From positions 33,832,443 to 33,896,442 of the forward strand of contig NC_083571.1 in the NCBI RefSeq assembly GCF_027579695.1: DNA of 64,000 nucleotides, given 5' to 3'. The stretch is from Neoarius graeffei. Its lineage: Eukaryota; Chordata; Actinopteri; Siluriformes; Ariidae. Below, piece after piece: positions 12,201-24,200 of the stretch (its first letter is position 1; every line of letters begins with the position of its first letter). A program made the translations under genes and the position numbers. The notes beneath the pieces were generated by a model. The model was not told where the DNA came from. It saw only the letters and a program-made list of their open reading frames with translations, and did no database searches.

Positions 12201-15200
12201 AGTTAACACAGTTCTAGTGTTGCTAGTCTCTTTCCTCATGGTTTATTGGTCAATTAATTCCTTTAGTAATGGTATCTAAAATGTGTTCAGATTATGAATC
12301 AAAATTTGTCAGGTGTTTTGTGGAAAAGAGGCAAAAAAACCCAAAACAAAGCATGATCCATTTTTGGTCTGTTTGTTAAATGCATGTTAAATATCATACG
12401 CTTCGTGCCATTTTTGGTCCATCAGTTTTTGCAGCTTTTCTTCTTGCATACAAGGTCATGCATCTTACATTCATCAGGTGAAAATGTAAAAGAAGCATTT
12501 AATTCAACATTGATTTTTTTTTTTTTACTTTAAATCAAATGTTATTGTGTATTGTGACAATGTAAGTAAAGTTTTTCCAGTTGCTTCAATGACTTCGGTA
12601 TTTAGGAAAAAATGATTATTGGTTGATTATACCAAATAAGATTCTTCAAAGTTTTGGTGTGTGCACCAAAATGTGCTGAAGCAACTGGGAGAAATTTTTT
12701 TTTCACTATTTTAAAATGTACACCGGAAGTGAAATAAACACTTTTGATTTTGCTTTGCAGTTGTTTAATCCCATCATTCTTTTTTTCCCCCACCAGTGCT
12801 TCACCTTTCTCATCTTACAACCCCATCATGTTCATTTAAATGGTTTCTTGGCATGGTGGCATGATGTCTCAGTGCCATTCACCTTTGATACCTGTGATGT
12901 GTAATTTACAGATCAGGGCTCTGACGTTGGTCACCTCACACCTCCGATCAGAAGACCTACTCCAGATCGAGAGGTAATGACACCTTTAATTGTGTTATAT
13001 TGTTATATGCTGGGTGCGATTTGCTGGGGGGGATCATCCCCCCCTCTGGTTTTTATCTCTGCTGAAAAAAAATCCTCGGGGACAACCCCGTCAATAAAAC
13101 AAACAAACCAAAAAAAAAGTTGACATGACAGGCATGTTGTGACACAGTTTTCTATGGTCTACATTGCACTCACTTTCAAAATGACCTGAAGTGGCAGCTT
13201 TGATGTTCACGAACGTCCCCAGCAAATAACTACATTGTAGATAATAACAATATCTTTGCGTTCTATGCAGGGATGCAAACAGCGCGCCTTTTGGCGGATG
13301 CCGCCTTTTTCACGGCCGATTTTTTTTAGGGGGGACGTTGGAGTGTCTGATTATAATTTCAAAGTAAATTCTGTATTAAAATTACTAAATAAGCAAATCC
13401 GTTACAGTCCATGAAACAGGAAGTATAAGGATGAGAAAAAAACAGTTTAAATCGGAAAGCTGCGCACAATGTGAACTGCGCCATCAGAGCAAACTGTTCA
13501 TTTAGTATTCATGTATTTTAGTGATTTTCGAGTCACTGTCCATTTAATCCGGAGGGAGAGAAACATCACAGCAACGCGACAAGCAATGCGAACTTTGTTG
13601 TGTGTTAGTGTTTGAGTATTTAGTCAGAGAGATAGGACGATGAATTTACTATCTCTGGTTTAGTGTTCGTTTTCATTTAGTGTTATTCATTTGATATCAT
13701 CGGATGTTATTGAGCTGTTAGCCTATTGTTACCTTAATTTTGTGACGTTTCATGATTAAAAAAAAAAAACATCCCCCCTTCTGTTTTTTTGACAAATCGC
13801 ACCCTGGTTATATGTACAAAGTCTGGTCAGAGTATTTGTGTTCCAGTATGCAAATACAAAACATGCAACACTTAGGAAAGGATTTTTTTTTCTTCAAATT
13901 GTGTATTAATAAAATATTTATGTCTTGATGAGGGTTTAATTAAAGGTGCAAAAATGCATGACAATCTTCAAATATTTGTCACATCTGCTCTATCATTCTG
14001 CTCTGTCTGTCTCTAGGAACTATGGTTACAACCCTAATAAACATGCTTCTAGTCCACACTTTTTCCACACCCACATCTCCGAACATAGTAGACCCTACTG
14101 TACAATAAATAATAAAATGACAGTGAGAACATTTGACGTTCTCTCTGATTGTTTCCTAGGTGTCCTCTAAGCAGAGGACATATCTCATATTGTCTTCTCT
14201 TCTCCATCAGAGACAGTCTGCCAGGGCTATTTACGACTTTAAAGCTCAGACCAGCAAGTGAGTACATGCTAAACAAAACGACGTGCTTCTGGCGCATGGT
14301 TATGACATCATACTGTCCCAGCTCTCATGTTATGACTGTACTGTTTCATTAAAAACGAATCTAGTCAGACATATCTCTCTTATACTCAGTTTCCTGTCAC
14401 ATTTGTGTGGTTTTGTTCTAATGAATTGATGTACAATAAATTCTGTTTCAAAAAGTGTGTTGTGTGTGTTTTGCAGAGAACTCTCCTTTAAGAAGGGTGA
14501 TGCAATCAACATTGTCAGACAGATCGACAGCAACTGGTATGAGGGAGAACACAAAGGACGCATCGGGATATTCCCGATTTCTTACGTCGAGGTGTGTGTG
14601 TGTTTATTATATCTGTAAACACACAGCATTATTAAAGCTATACGGCCTTTCGATTTCATAAAATCGGTGAAATTTAGTTCCCTCTGAAATTTGGTCATTG
14701 TGATATCTGTTTATTTCTACAATATCTCAAAAAAACAAAAAAAACAGACCATTCTGTGGCTGGGAAGTAATTTAATTTGAGGGGATTCCCTAGCAAATAA
14801 TGTGCATGAAATTGCTCGCTTCGCAGTCAAGCAGACAGAGGAAGTCCGTGTGTGCATGTGCATGCTTACCTTAATCGTCGTCGTCTTCTTCATCTTTAGG
14901 GTTTTGTGGCAGCTGGCATCCACTGTTGCATTACTGCCATCTACAGGTTTACTTTGACCGTGCACTGACAGTTACATCATTCTGTCGCTAAACGAACAGC
15001 GGATCACACCGAGGTGCTCACTGACTGCCGATATTTATTAGTTTGGTCCTGCATTTCCTTTCCATCGCAACATAATGTCTTTTCTTCTCGCTTTCCGTTA
15101 CTGTAGTCGGTCTTTCACATTTCATCCACGTCCTCCATTTTTCTCTCTTGTTTCAAATTTGTATCCCACAATGCCTTGCGTAAACAAGGAAAGCCCACCA

Positions 15201-18200
15201 CGTGATGCATGATGTAGTAGCTTGAATTGGGTCACGGTGAAGCAGGAAAAAATAGCGGAGAATTTAGGGCCACATGGCCCTAAATTCATTAATTGTTCCA
15301 TTAAATTGGAAGTCTGTGATTTGAATTCGGTAGCTTTCGGTCCACTAAACAAAAATAATTGGGTGTCAGGGAAAATTATTTTTCTGACCTACACTTGAAA
15401 AATCTGAAAGGCAGTCTACCTTTAAATATAGCTACATATTTTCCAGAGTATAAGGTTTCTCAGTATATAAGATTTCCTCACTGGTTAGTGGGTTTACTCA
15501 GACAGTTTTGGTAGTTTGTTGATTTTGTTACTGTAAATCCACTCACTGGCCACTTTAACAGGAACTTGTTCTTGATTCTAAGATTCCTGTTCTTGGCTGC
15601 AGGACAGGAACCCAATGTGCTCTTCTGCTGTAGCATGCTGAGATGCTTTTCTGCTCATGACAGTTGTAAAGAATTGCTATGAGTTGCTCTATTCTACCTG
15701 GCAAAAAAAGCTCGAACCAATCTGCCATTTTCCTCTGACCTCTCTTATCAACAAGGTGTTTGTTTCCACCCACAGAACTGTCGCTCACTCAATGTTTTTT
15801 TGTTTTTCGCACCATTCTGTGTAAACTCTAGTGACTGTTGTGTGTGAAAACCCCAGGAGATCAGCAGTTTCTGAAATACTCAAACCAATCCATCTGGCTC
15901 AAACCAACACCCATGCCACAGTGAAAGTCACACTTTGAGATCACAATTTTTTCCCATGTCTGAAGTGAACATTCATGCAGATACAAATCTTCAGTTAAAC
16001 AGCAGGTGTACCTCTGCAAAGGATCATCACGTTGTCGTCGTGCGGAGGCTGAGTACTCTAAGGACCCAAAGGCGAAGCTAGCAATGATTCAATCACGCTA
16101 GACTGGCGGAGGCAAAGAGGAAACAAAGAATGATCCAAAACCGGTGTCTGAACTAGGCTTGCCTACTCCCGGACGCACACCTCTAATTCATGAATAGAAG
16201 AAAAAGGAAATACCATACTGGCTCGGTCGTCGCCCAGGATAATAAGGACCGCGGCCCTGCAGCTGGGAATCCTGTAGGACCGATAAGTGAGTTAGGTCCC
16301 CACGACAAACAAGAAGAAGCCATCTTACTAGGAAGCGTTATTAAGATCTTGACGGTAAATGTTGAAGGACTCTCGATGGCTAAATGTGAATACCTATTTA
16401 GACTGCTTCATGAACATGACATAGATATCCTAGCTCTGCAAGAGACACATGTCAGAGAGAATGCTCCACCCTCAAAATTCTCAATTCCAGGGTACTCAAT
16501 AATAACAAAGGAAGACCATGTACAATATGGGACAATAATATATGCAAAAAACCCTACAATAGTAGAAGTCATAGAATCCTGCATACATGATGAGAATATA
16601 CACAAGTCCATCATTAAAATAGGGGAGGTAACAATTGCAAACATATACAAACCCCCACAATCCTCATGGCCTGAACCCCCACTACCAAGCCTACAGCATC
16701 CAGCTGTAGTTCTTGGCGACTTTAATAGCCACCACCATGAGTGGGGCTACCAGACCTGCAATGAAGCAGGAGAAGCGGTTGTGAGGTGGGCAAATGATAG
16801 TAATATGCACCTAATCTTCAACCCAACAGATCGTGGCACTTTTCTCTCTGCCCGATGGCAGAGAGAATACAACCCTGACCTCGTCTTTGCAAGCAAAGAC
16901 CAGAACCAATCACCTCTTCCCATCAGGAGAGAAGTACTGACAGACTTCCCAAACAGCCAGCATCGCCCAATCCTCGTAACAATAGGCAGGACAATACCAA
17001 TTATAAGTTCACTACCAAAAGCGAGATGGAACTTTAGAAAAGCTGACTGGGAGACATATTCAACCTACATAGATAGAGTATGTAAAAGAATACCAGCAAC
17101 GGCCAACAACATATCACGCTTCAATAAACTCATCCTAAAGAGTGCAAAACGTAACATCCCCCGTGGATACAGGAAAAACTATATACACTGCTGGACAGAG
17201 AGAAGCAATGAGCTCCTCTTGGAATATGAGAGAACCCAGGACCCCGACACTGCTGACGAGCTACTCAGCTCATTGGAAGAGGGTAGAAGAGCTAGATGGG
17301 TGGAAGCTACGGAGAACTTGGATTTCAGACACTGCAGCAGACATGCCTGGAACATGATCAAGAAACTTGACTCAAATAACTCCCAGAAAAAAGCTTCAAA
17401 ACCTCCAATTAGTGCTGATGAAATAGCTGCTGAAATAAAACAAAGGAGCAAACGCCAATCAAACTACCCTTTCGAAACCAACATACATAAAAAATACCAG
17501 CACAACTTCAGAAACAGCCCTAACAGAACTGAACTTGCCAGAGACATTACAGTTTCAGAGTTCACAACTGCAATAAAACAAATAAAAAATGGCAAAGCTG
17601 CTGGAATAGATGGCGTGTACCCAGACATGCTGACCCACCTCGGAAAAAGTGCAATAGCCTGGATGGCAACAGCCCTATCATCTATTCTGGCTGGCAGGGA
17701 CCTCCCTACTCCCTGGAAACAAGCAAAAATAATAGCCCTCCTAAAGCCAGGAAAACAGGCTGATATTCCAAGTAACTACCGGCCTATTGCCCTCTTGTGC
17801 TGTGGATTCAAACTACTCAAAAGAGTGCTTCTTGCTAGACTACAGCCTGTCCTAAATGCGCATATTCCACCAGAACAAGCAGGTTTCAGAACCCAGCGCG
17901 ACACAGTAGAACAAGTTCTAGCTCTCACCTCCTACATTGAATCAGGATATGAAAACAAACAGAAAGTTGGTGCCATCTTTGTAGACCTGTCAGCCACCTA
18001 TGATACAGTGTGGCACGAGGGGCTCATGTTCAAGCTGTCGTCATATGTAAAATGTAGAGCCACACTGAGGCTGCTTTACAAAATGACAGGAAACCGTAGC
18101 TACTTTGTATGCATCGCTGACCAGATGAGCAAACCCAAATAAATACAGAACGGAGTCCCCCAGGGTTCAGTGCTTGCACCTACTCTTTTTAACATTTATA

Positions 18201-21200
18201 TAAATGACATGCCACCCACGGAATCCCTAAAATTTGGATACGCAGATGACCTAGCTATTGCCACACGGGCACGTTCATTTGAAATATTAGAAAATGCCCT
18301 AACAAGAGACGTGGAAACACTACACATCTTTTTTAACAAATGGTACCTGAAAATGAATGTCACAAAGACTGTTAGCTCTGTATTTCACTTAAACACTCAC
18401 CTAGCAAATCAGACACTGCAAGTCCGTGATAACATTGGAGGAAATATTTTGCCTTCAGACTTAAGCCCAAAATACCTGGGGGTTACTTTAGATCGAGCGC
18501 TAACATTCAGACAACATTGCGAGGCCACAGCACAGAAACTCAAAAAGCGATGTGCAATAATAAAAAAACTAGCTGGTACCAACTGGGGAGCATCACAGTC
18601 TGTCTTGCGGACTTCAGCTCTTGCACTGTGCTACAGTGTTGCTGAGTACTGTGCTCCAGTCTGGAGCCGCTGCTCCCATACCAACAAAATAGATGTACCC
18701 CTGAACTCAGCCATGAAAATAATCACAGGTTCCATCAAAGCCACACCTACAGCCTGGCTCCCTGTGATGACATTAATCGCCCCTTCACACCTGCGCAGGG
18801 AACAAGCAACCCAGCGCCAACATGAGCGTATACAACTGCTGGACGAATCTACCCCGGTGAGAAGGGTACTTGACTCTGCCCCTTGACTCAAGACGTGAGT
18901 GGGTCCAATCCAATAGAATTTCATCAAAAAGTGGACGAAACGCTGTGAACCTCTACCAATGGCGGTATCGTGACACTCCAACATGTCCAAAATCCCAACA
19001 GGCACCACAAGACATGGACCACCTGGTCCCTCACTGCCCACAAACAGCTATACCTGGAGGTTACAATTCAATTTATGAGGCAGGCCCAATATTCCAACAA
19101 TGGTGCACTAACATAGAGGTGTGAAATAAACCATACGAAACTACTAGCAGGTGTAAGGGTGTACCTAATACAGTGGCCGGTGAGTGTACGTTAGAAAGAT
19201 TTTTGGAAAAAATCTCTATTTTGTGGTTCTGTGTGTCTCTCAGAAGGTTGTGTCTCCAGAAAGGAAGCAGCCGGTGCGTCCTCCTCCCCCAGCCCAGCTC
19301 CGGGAGATGGGAGAGGCCGTGGCTCGCTACAACTTCAACGCCGATACCAACGTGGAGCTTTCGCTCAGGAAGGCAAGAGACGCACACTAACATGCATTCC
19401 CTATATTTACGAGAAAATCCACATGTACCGAATCACTCTTGGTAGTATTTATACTTCTGAAATAATCTTCTTTCTTTTTGGGGGTGATGTTGGTGTTTAT
19501 CAAAATGGCATGGAACTTGTATTAGCAGTCGATGTTAATTGTAACAATGTAAATTTCGCATTATGGAGTCTTTTCTGAGTAATTTACTAACCCATCTGAG
19601 GGAAATATTGATATTCTTGGTGGTTTTGTCTAATTTTTTTCTGTCACGCTGCCTTCACGTTATGCATATGGATGATTTAATAAGTACAATAACTGCGAGC
19701 TAGTTAAGTCATTTACCTCAGACACTAGCTAACTTATGCCTTTGGTTCTTACATGTCTAACCACTCAAACAGAGAGGACTATACTGAGTGGTCGCCTTAC
19801 AAATTCATCAGTACTATTTATATGTGTGTCTGTGTGTGTTTTGCAGGGAGAGAGAGTGATCTTGCTGAGGAAAGTTGATAAGAACTGGTATGAAGGAAGG
19901 ATCCCTGGTTCCAATAAGCAGGGGATTTTCCCTGTGTCATATGTTGATGTCATCAAGGGATCCCCTTCTAAAAGTCCTGGCCACCGTGTAGACACATACA
20001 GGGCGCAGAAGGTGAGGCTAATCTACAGCAAAAGAATAGGCAAAATCAATCACTTTTTTTTCGTCACTTGCTTATTCTTTCTCTCTTTTTACTTCTCTAT
20101 AAGCCCCATCCTGCTTCCCTTGGCTCCGCCCCTTACCCCCACCTTCAAGAGGTCACCAGTGAATGGCTGTCCCTCACTCTGGGCATCACAGCCTTTTCCC
20201 CTTCTCCCTGCAGCACTCCAGTCCCGCCCACTCCACCACCTCCTAGCATCATCCACTATCCCAGTACCCACCCAGTAGCCACTCCTTCACCACTCAGTCA
20301 AGCATCAGCCACACTCCAGCCCTTGTCCATGATCTCAAATTCACCTCCACCCCCTCCTCTTATGTCCCCACCTCTTCTATCCAACCCCACCTCTCTTGTG
20401 ACAGACCACTCCCACTTATTTAACAGCAGGAACCATTTTCCAGCCGCACACACAACACCGTTACCCAAGAAGCCGATTTCAGATCAGAATCAAGAGCTGT
20501 ACGTTGTAGATACAGAGGTGACCGGACATAAAACACTGATCGCGGAACAGCAACAAAACCGAGACCTAGAGATACTCAAAACCCATCCAAATCCCTACGA
20601 CAAACTTCTGACAATGTTTCTCAGTAATCAGTTATTGCAGGAAGTGGAATCCCTGGAGCCTTGTACACCATTAGCTGACAAATCATCTAAAAGCTGTGTG
20701 CTAGCATCAGCTAATAGGTTACCGCTAACGAAACCATGTCAAGAGTCTATGAGTCTGACCAGCCAATCAGAAAATCCACCTGATGATGAGGGGTTTTACG
20801 GGAAACCATCAAGCGTACTGAATAACAGATTCCCAGAACCTCCCAAACCAACAACAGACAGCTTTGAGGCGAGGCTTCCTCAGCTGTACATACAGGAAGA
20901 GGGTGATGAGCCTATTAGATCTTCTGTTTTCTATCCTATAAACGATGCTCCGACACATGAGGTAGAACATGGTGTGTTTTCTATAAAAACTTTGAAATAG
21001 ATTTTTTCCCTTTTGCATTAGGGGTGTAACGATTCGTTTTAACAACGATTCGATTCGAATCACGATTCATGGTTGCCGATACGATTCAAGGACGATTTTG
21101 GTTCATTTAGAACGATACGATCTGAAACGATTCAGTGACCTTGAAATCGATCCAGTAACTTTTTAGCCAAAAATTAAACCAGTGTGACTGAAATAAATAC

Positions 21201-24200
21201 CTGGATACTGGACAGTGCAGGTGAAGTTTTTTTTCCACCAGTATGTGAATTTTTACCAGTATGAGCTTCATTTAAAACTCTGGTTTGCAGAACAAATGTC
21301 TTCATTTTCCACTCTGGATCAATGTGATGAGAGGTAACTGTCACATACCCTTGATTTGAGCATGACGTCCAGCCATCCGTCGTTATCGCTACTCGTTCAG
21401 CTTGAGAAAGCGACAGCTTCACGTCATTTTTTGTACTTTTGTACAATGCAGGAATAACCTTTTCTGAAAAGTGTGGTTGGCTCGGTATCTTGTACCTTGG
21501 CTCCAATGTTTGAATCATTTCACAGAACCCCGGATTTTCAACCACACTGTAGGGTCGCATGTCTTTGCAGATAAACTTGGCAATTGTTGCCGTGATGTTT
21601 TTCGCTCGAGTTGAGTTTTGGCCTAGTTTCTGACTAAACATGCTGGCGAGGCCTGAGGCTTCTGCAGAGCTTGCACCTTGCGCTGCTGCTGCAGCAGGAA
21701 CGCTGCGAGAGGTGCCTGGACTTTTAGTGTTAGTCGGTGAAATCCCATGGCACCTAAGTAGGTGGTTGGAAAGATTCGTGGTGTTGCCGTGGTACTTAAC
21801 TTGAGCTTTACATAGTCTACATACAACTATGTAGACTATACACTCCGTCCTTGCAAAATCCGAAGTGTTTCCACACACTGGACTGTAATGCTGGTTTGAA
21901 AATTTCCCGCTCGCCAGCTTCTCCTCTGCTATCTGCCATCATGCTATGTTTTGATTTGTGCTGCTGCTGGCGTGTGACGATGACGTCACAGACAGGCAGA
22001 CTGAATCGGGTAACGTTTAACGCCTTTATCATTAAAAGTGCTAAAAAAACACATCAGTATAAAGTCTGACGTGCTTAAATCCAATGCGTTATTTCCTAGT
22101 ATCAATACAATCGATTGATTACCTTTTAAAACGATATTAGATCGATGTATGTCGTCCGGAAGGCCAACTTGCCGAGCACAAATCGTTGTAGTTGGATTGT
22201 AGGAAAATAAATCGATTCATTGATGTAGTGGATGAATCGTTACACCCCTATTTTGCATGTTTTGTAATGTGTACAGTATTTACAGAATAATATGCTTTTC
22301 TGACAGTTACAGTGGTTAGTGTTTAACAGTAGACATGCTGCTCTAACACTTACAGTAGTTTTTCCATATGTTGGTGGATTTATAGTAGGCATGCTATTCC
22401 ACCGGTTATGATAGTTTGTCTATTTGCTGGCAGAGGTGGACAAAGTACCCAACTTCATTACTTAAGTCAAAGTACAGATCCCACCGGTCAAATGTTACTC
22501 TGATACAAGTGAAAGTTGTCCAGTCAAATTTTTATTTAAGTTAAAGTACTGAAGTACTTGCTTTTAAAAATACTTAAGTATTAAAAGTACATTTTCTGTC
22601 AACACAACGTTGTATTTGCCATAACGCTTAGAAAACCTAATGCTGCTACCAACGACAGAAATGTGAATTCACAAAAGGAACGCATGCTGTGCTATCATGG
22701 TAGTTTAACATTAAACTAGCTAGTCAGTGAAGCTCCACCTGACATGCTAGCAAACTCTTTTCAAACTCGAAAGCATACTGGGTAGCTAACGTCACTAGAA
22801 AAGAAAGATTTCTACATTCTGTTTATTTGGCAAGATTATGCTAAAACATATTTCTGAAAGGACTTCATGTTAGGACTGGGACTGTTTTGGCCTCTAGAGG
22901 CCGCTGTTATTTCCTTTTCTTGTCATGTTTGTTTTGGCCTCTAGAGGCCGCCACTGTTTCTGTGTTTTATGTTTGTTGTTTTCCATGTGTCTTGTGCCCC
23001 GCCTAGTCCTCATTAGTGTCACCTGTGTCCTATTTTAGTGTGTGTATAAATACCCCTCTGTTTGTTCCCTTGTCACGGAGTCTTTTTTCTATGTTATGCT
23101 GTTAGTGCTAGTTCCCTGTGTCCCATGTACCTTGCCTGTGTCTTTGTATTCTTGGTTTTTACTTCTTTCTTTTGGACTTTGTGGATTTTGTTTTTGACCT
23201 TTTTGATCTTCTGAGCATTTGAGTTTTTGCCTTTTTTCTTATTTGGATTTTGGACTTTGAACCTTGGGATATTTTATTTTTGTTTATCTTCTGAGCTTTG
23301 GATTATTCTTTTTGTTTTTTCCCTTGGATTGTACATAGTGTAAATAAACTGTTTTTGATACTTTTCTACTTCCGCCTCACGCCTCTGCACTTGAGTCATC
23401 CCCCTGGTGGCCTAGTGGGGGTTTGCTGGATTATCACACCAGCGAACCAGGTTCAAATCCCAGCAAAACCCTAACAGAAAGACTCCGTCATGACCGACTC
23501 AGCAGAGGCTGCTTCATCTGTCTACCCGGCCAACCTTCAGGGAATGATGGCTGCGTTAACACGCCTCGGATCCACAATGGACACTCATGGACGGACTCTC
23601 ACAAGCCAACATGAGACCCTTACTCGCCACGAGGTACTGCTTCAGCAGATTGGGAAAACCCTGGCACAGCTGACTTCTCTGCCCCCATCTCCTCCGCCTG
23701 ATTCTACCCCACCATCCCCTCCTGCTCCAGTGCCTCCTGCCATGCTGCCTTCTTCACCTCGCGAACCCAGCCTTCCTGCACCACAGAGGTATGACGGCAA
23801 GCACAGTGAGTGTCGAGAGTTCCTTACCCAGTGCCAACTCACCTTTGAGCTTCAGCCTACCACCTACACTACAGATCGCCGCAAGATTGCCTTTGTGATA
23901 ACCTTGTTAGCTGGTAAGGCACGAGCCTGGGCCACTGCTATCTGGCAGAGACAGGGACCTGAGTGCTCTGATTTCCAGCTGTTTACTGAGGAGATGCTTT
24001 GTGTCTTCGATCAAGCAGACATCAGTAAAGACGCAGCCAGAAAGCTCATGTCCATCCGGCAAGGGGGAAGCGTCACAGACTACGCCATCTCGTTCCGGAC
24101 GCTTGCAGCAGTAAGTGGATGGAACGAGACTGCCCTGGTGTCAGCCTTCCACCATGGTCTGTCTGACCCCATCAAAGATGGTCTGGCTTCTATCGGATGC

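Larger units (their letters stand above)
15540..19186 (-). mobile_element. Tc1-like element, interrupted by a LINE
   Basis: The left end CACTCACTGGCCACTTTAAC and right end ACAGTGGCCGGTGAGTG are the inverted ends of a widespread fish Tc1-like transposon. The left part to 16010 carries pieces of the N-terminal transposase in antisense (TTGATCTCC..., TTTCTGAAATACTC). The LINE at 16011-19145 sits inside. Related copies lie at 44800 and 54379. Confidence 0.75.

Noticed and set aside
10226-12239. Minus-strand and off-frame ORFs across the large sorbs2 exon
   Set aside because: Shadows of the real + frame, which matches nArgBP2 along its length.
12041-12279. Extension of the nArgBP2 exon frame to the stop at 12279
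   Set aside because: Family similarity stops at 12040, where a donor joins in phase to the exon at 12912. A read-through short isoform is possible but unsupported.
23408-23476. A functional tRNA gene at the LTR end
   Set aside because: Box A and B are present but I could not form a proper T stem and acceptor stem, so it is at most tRNA-like.
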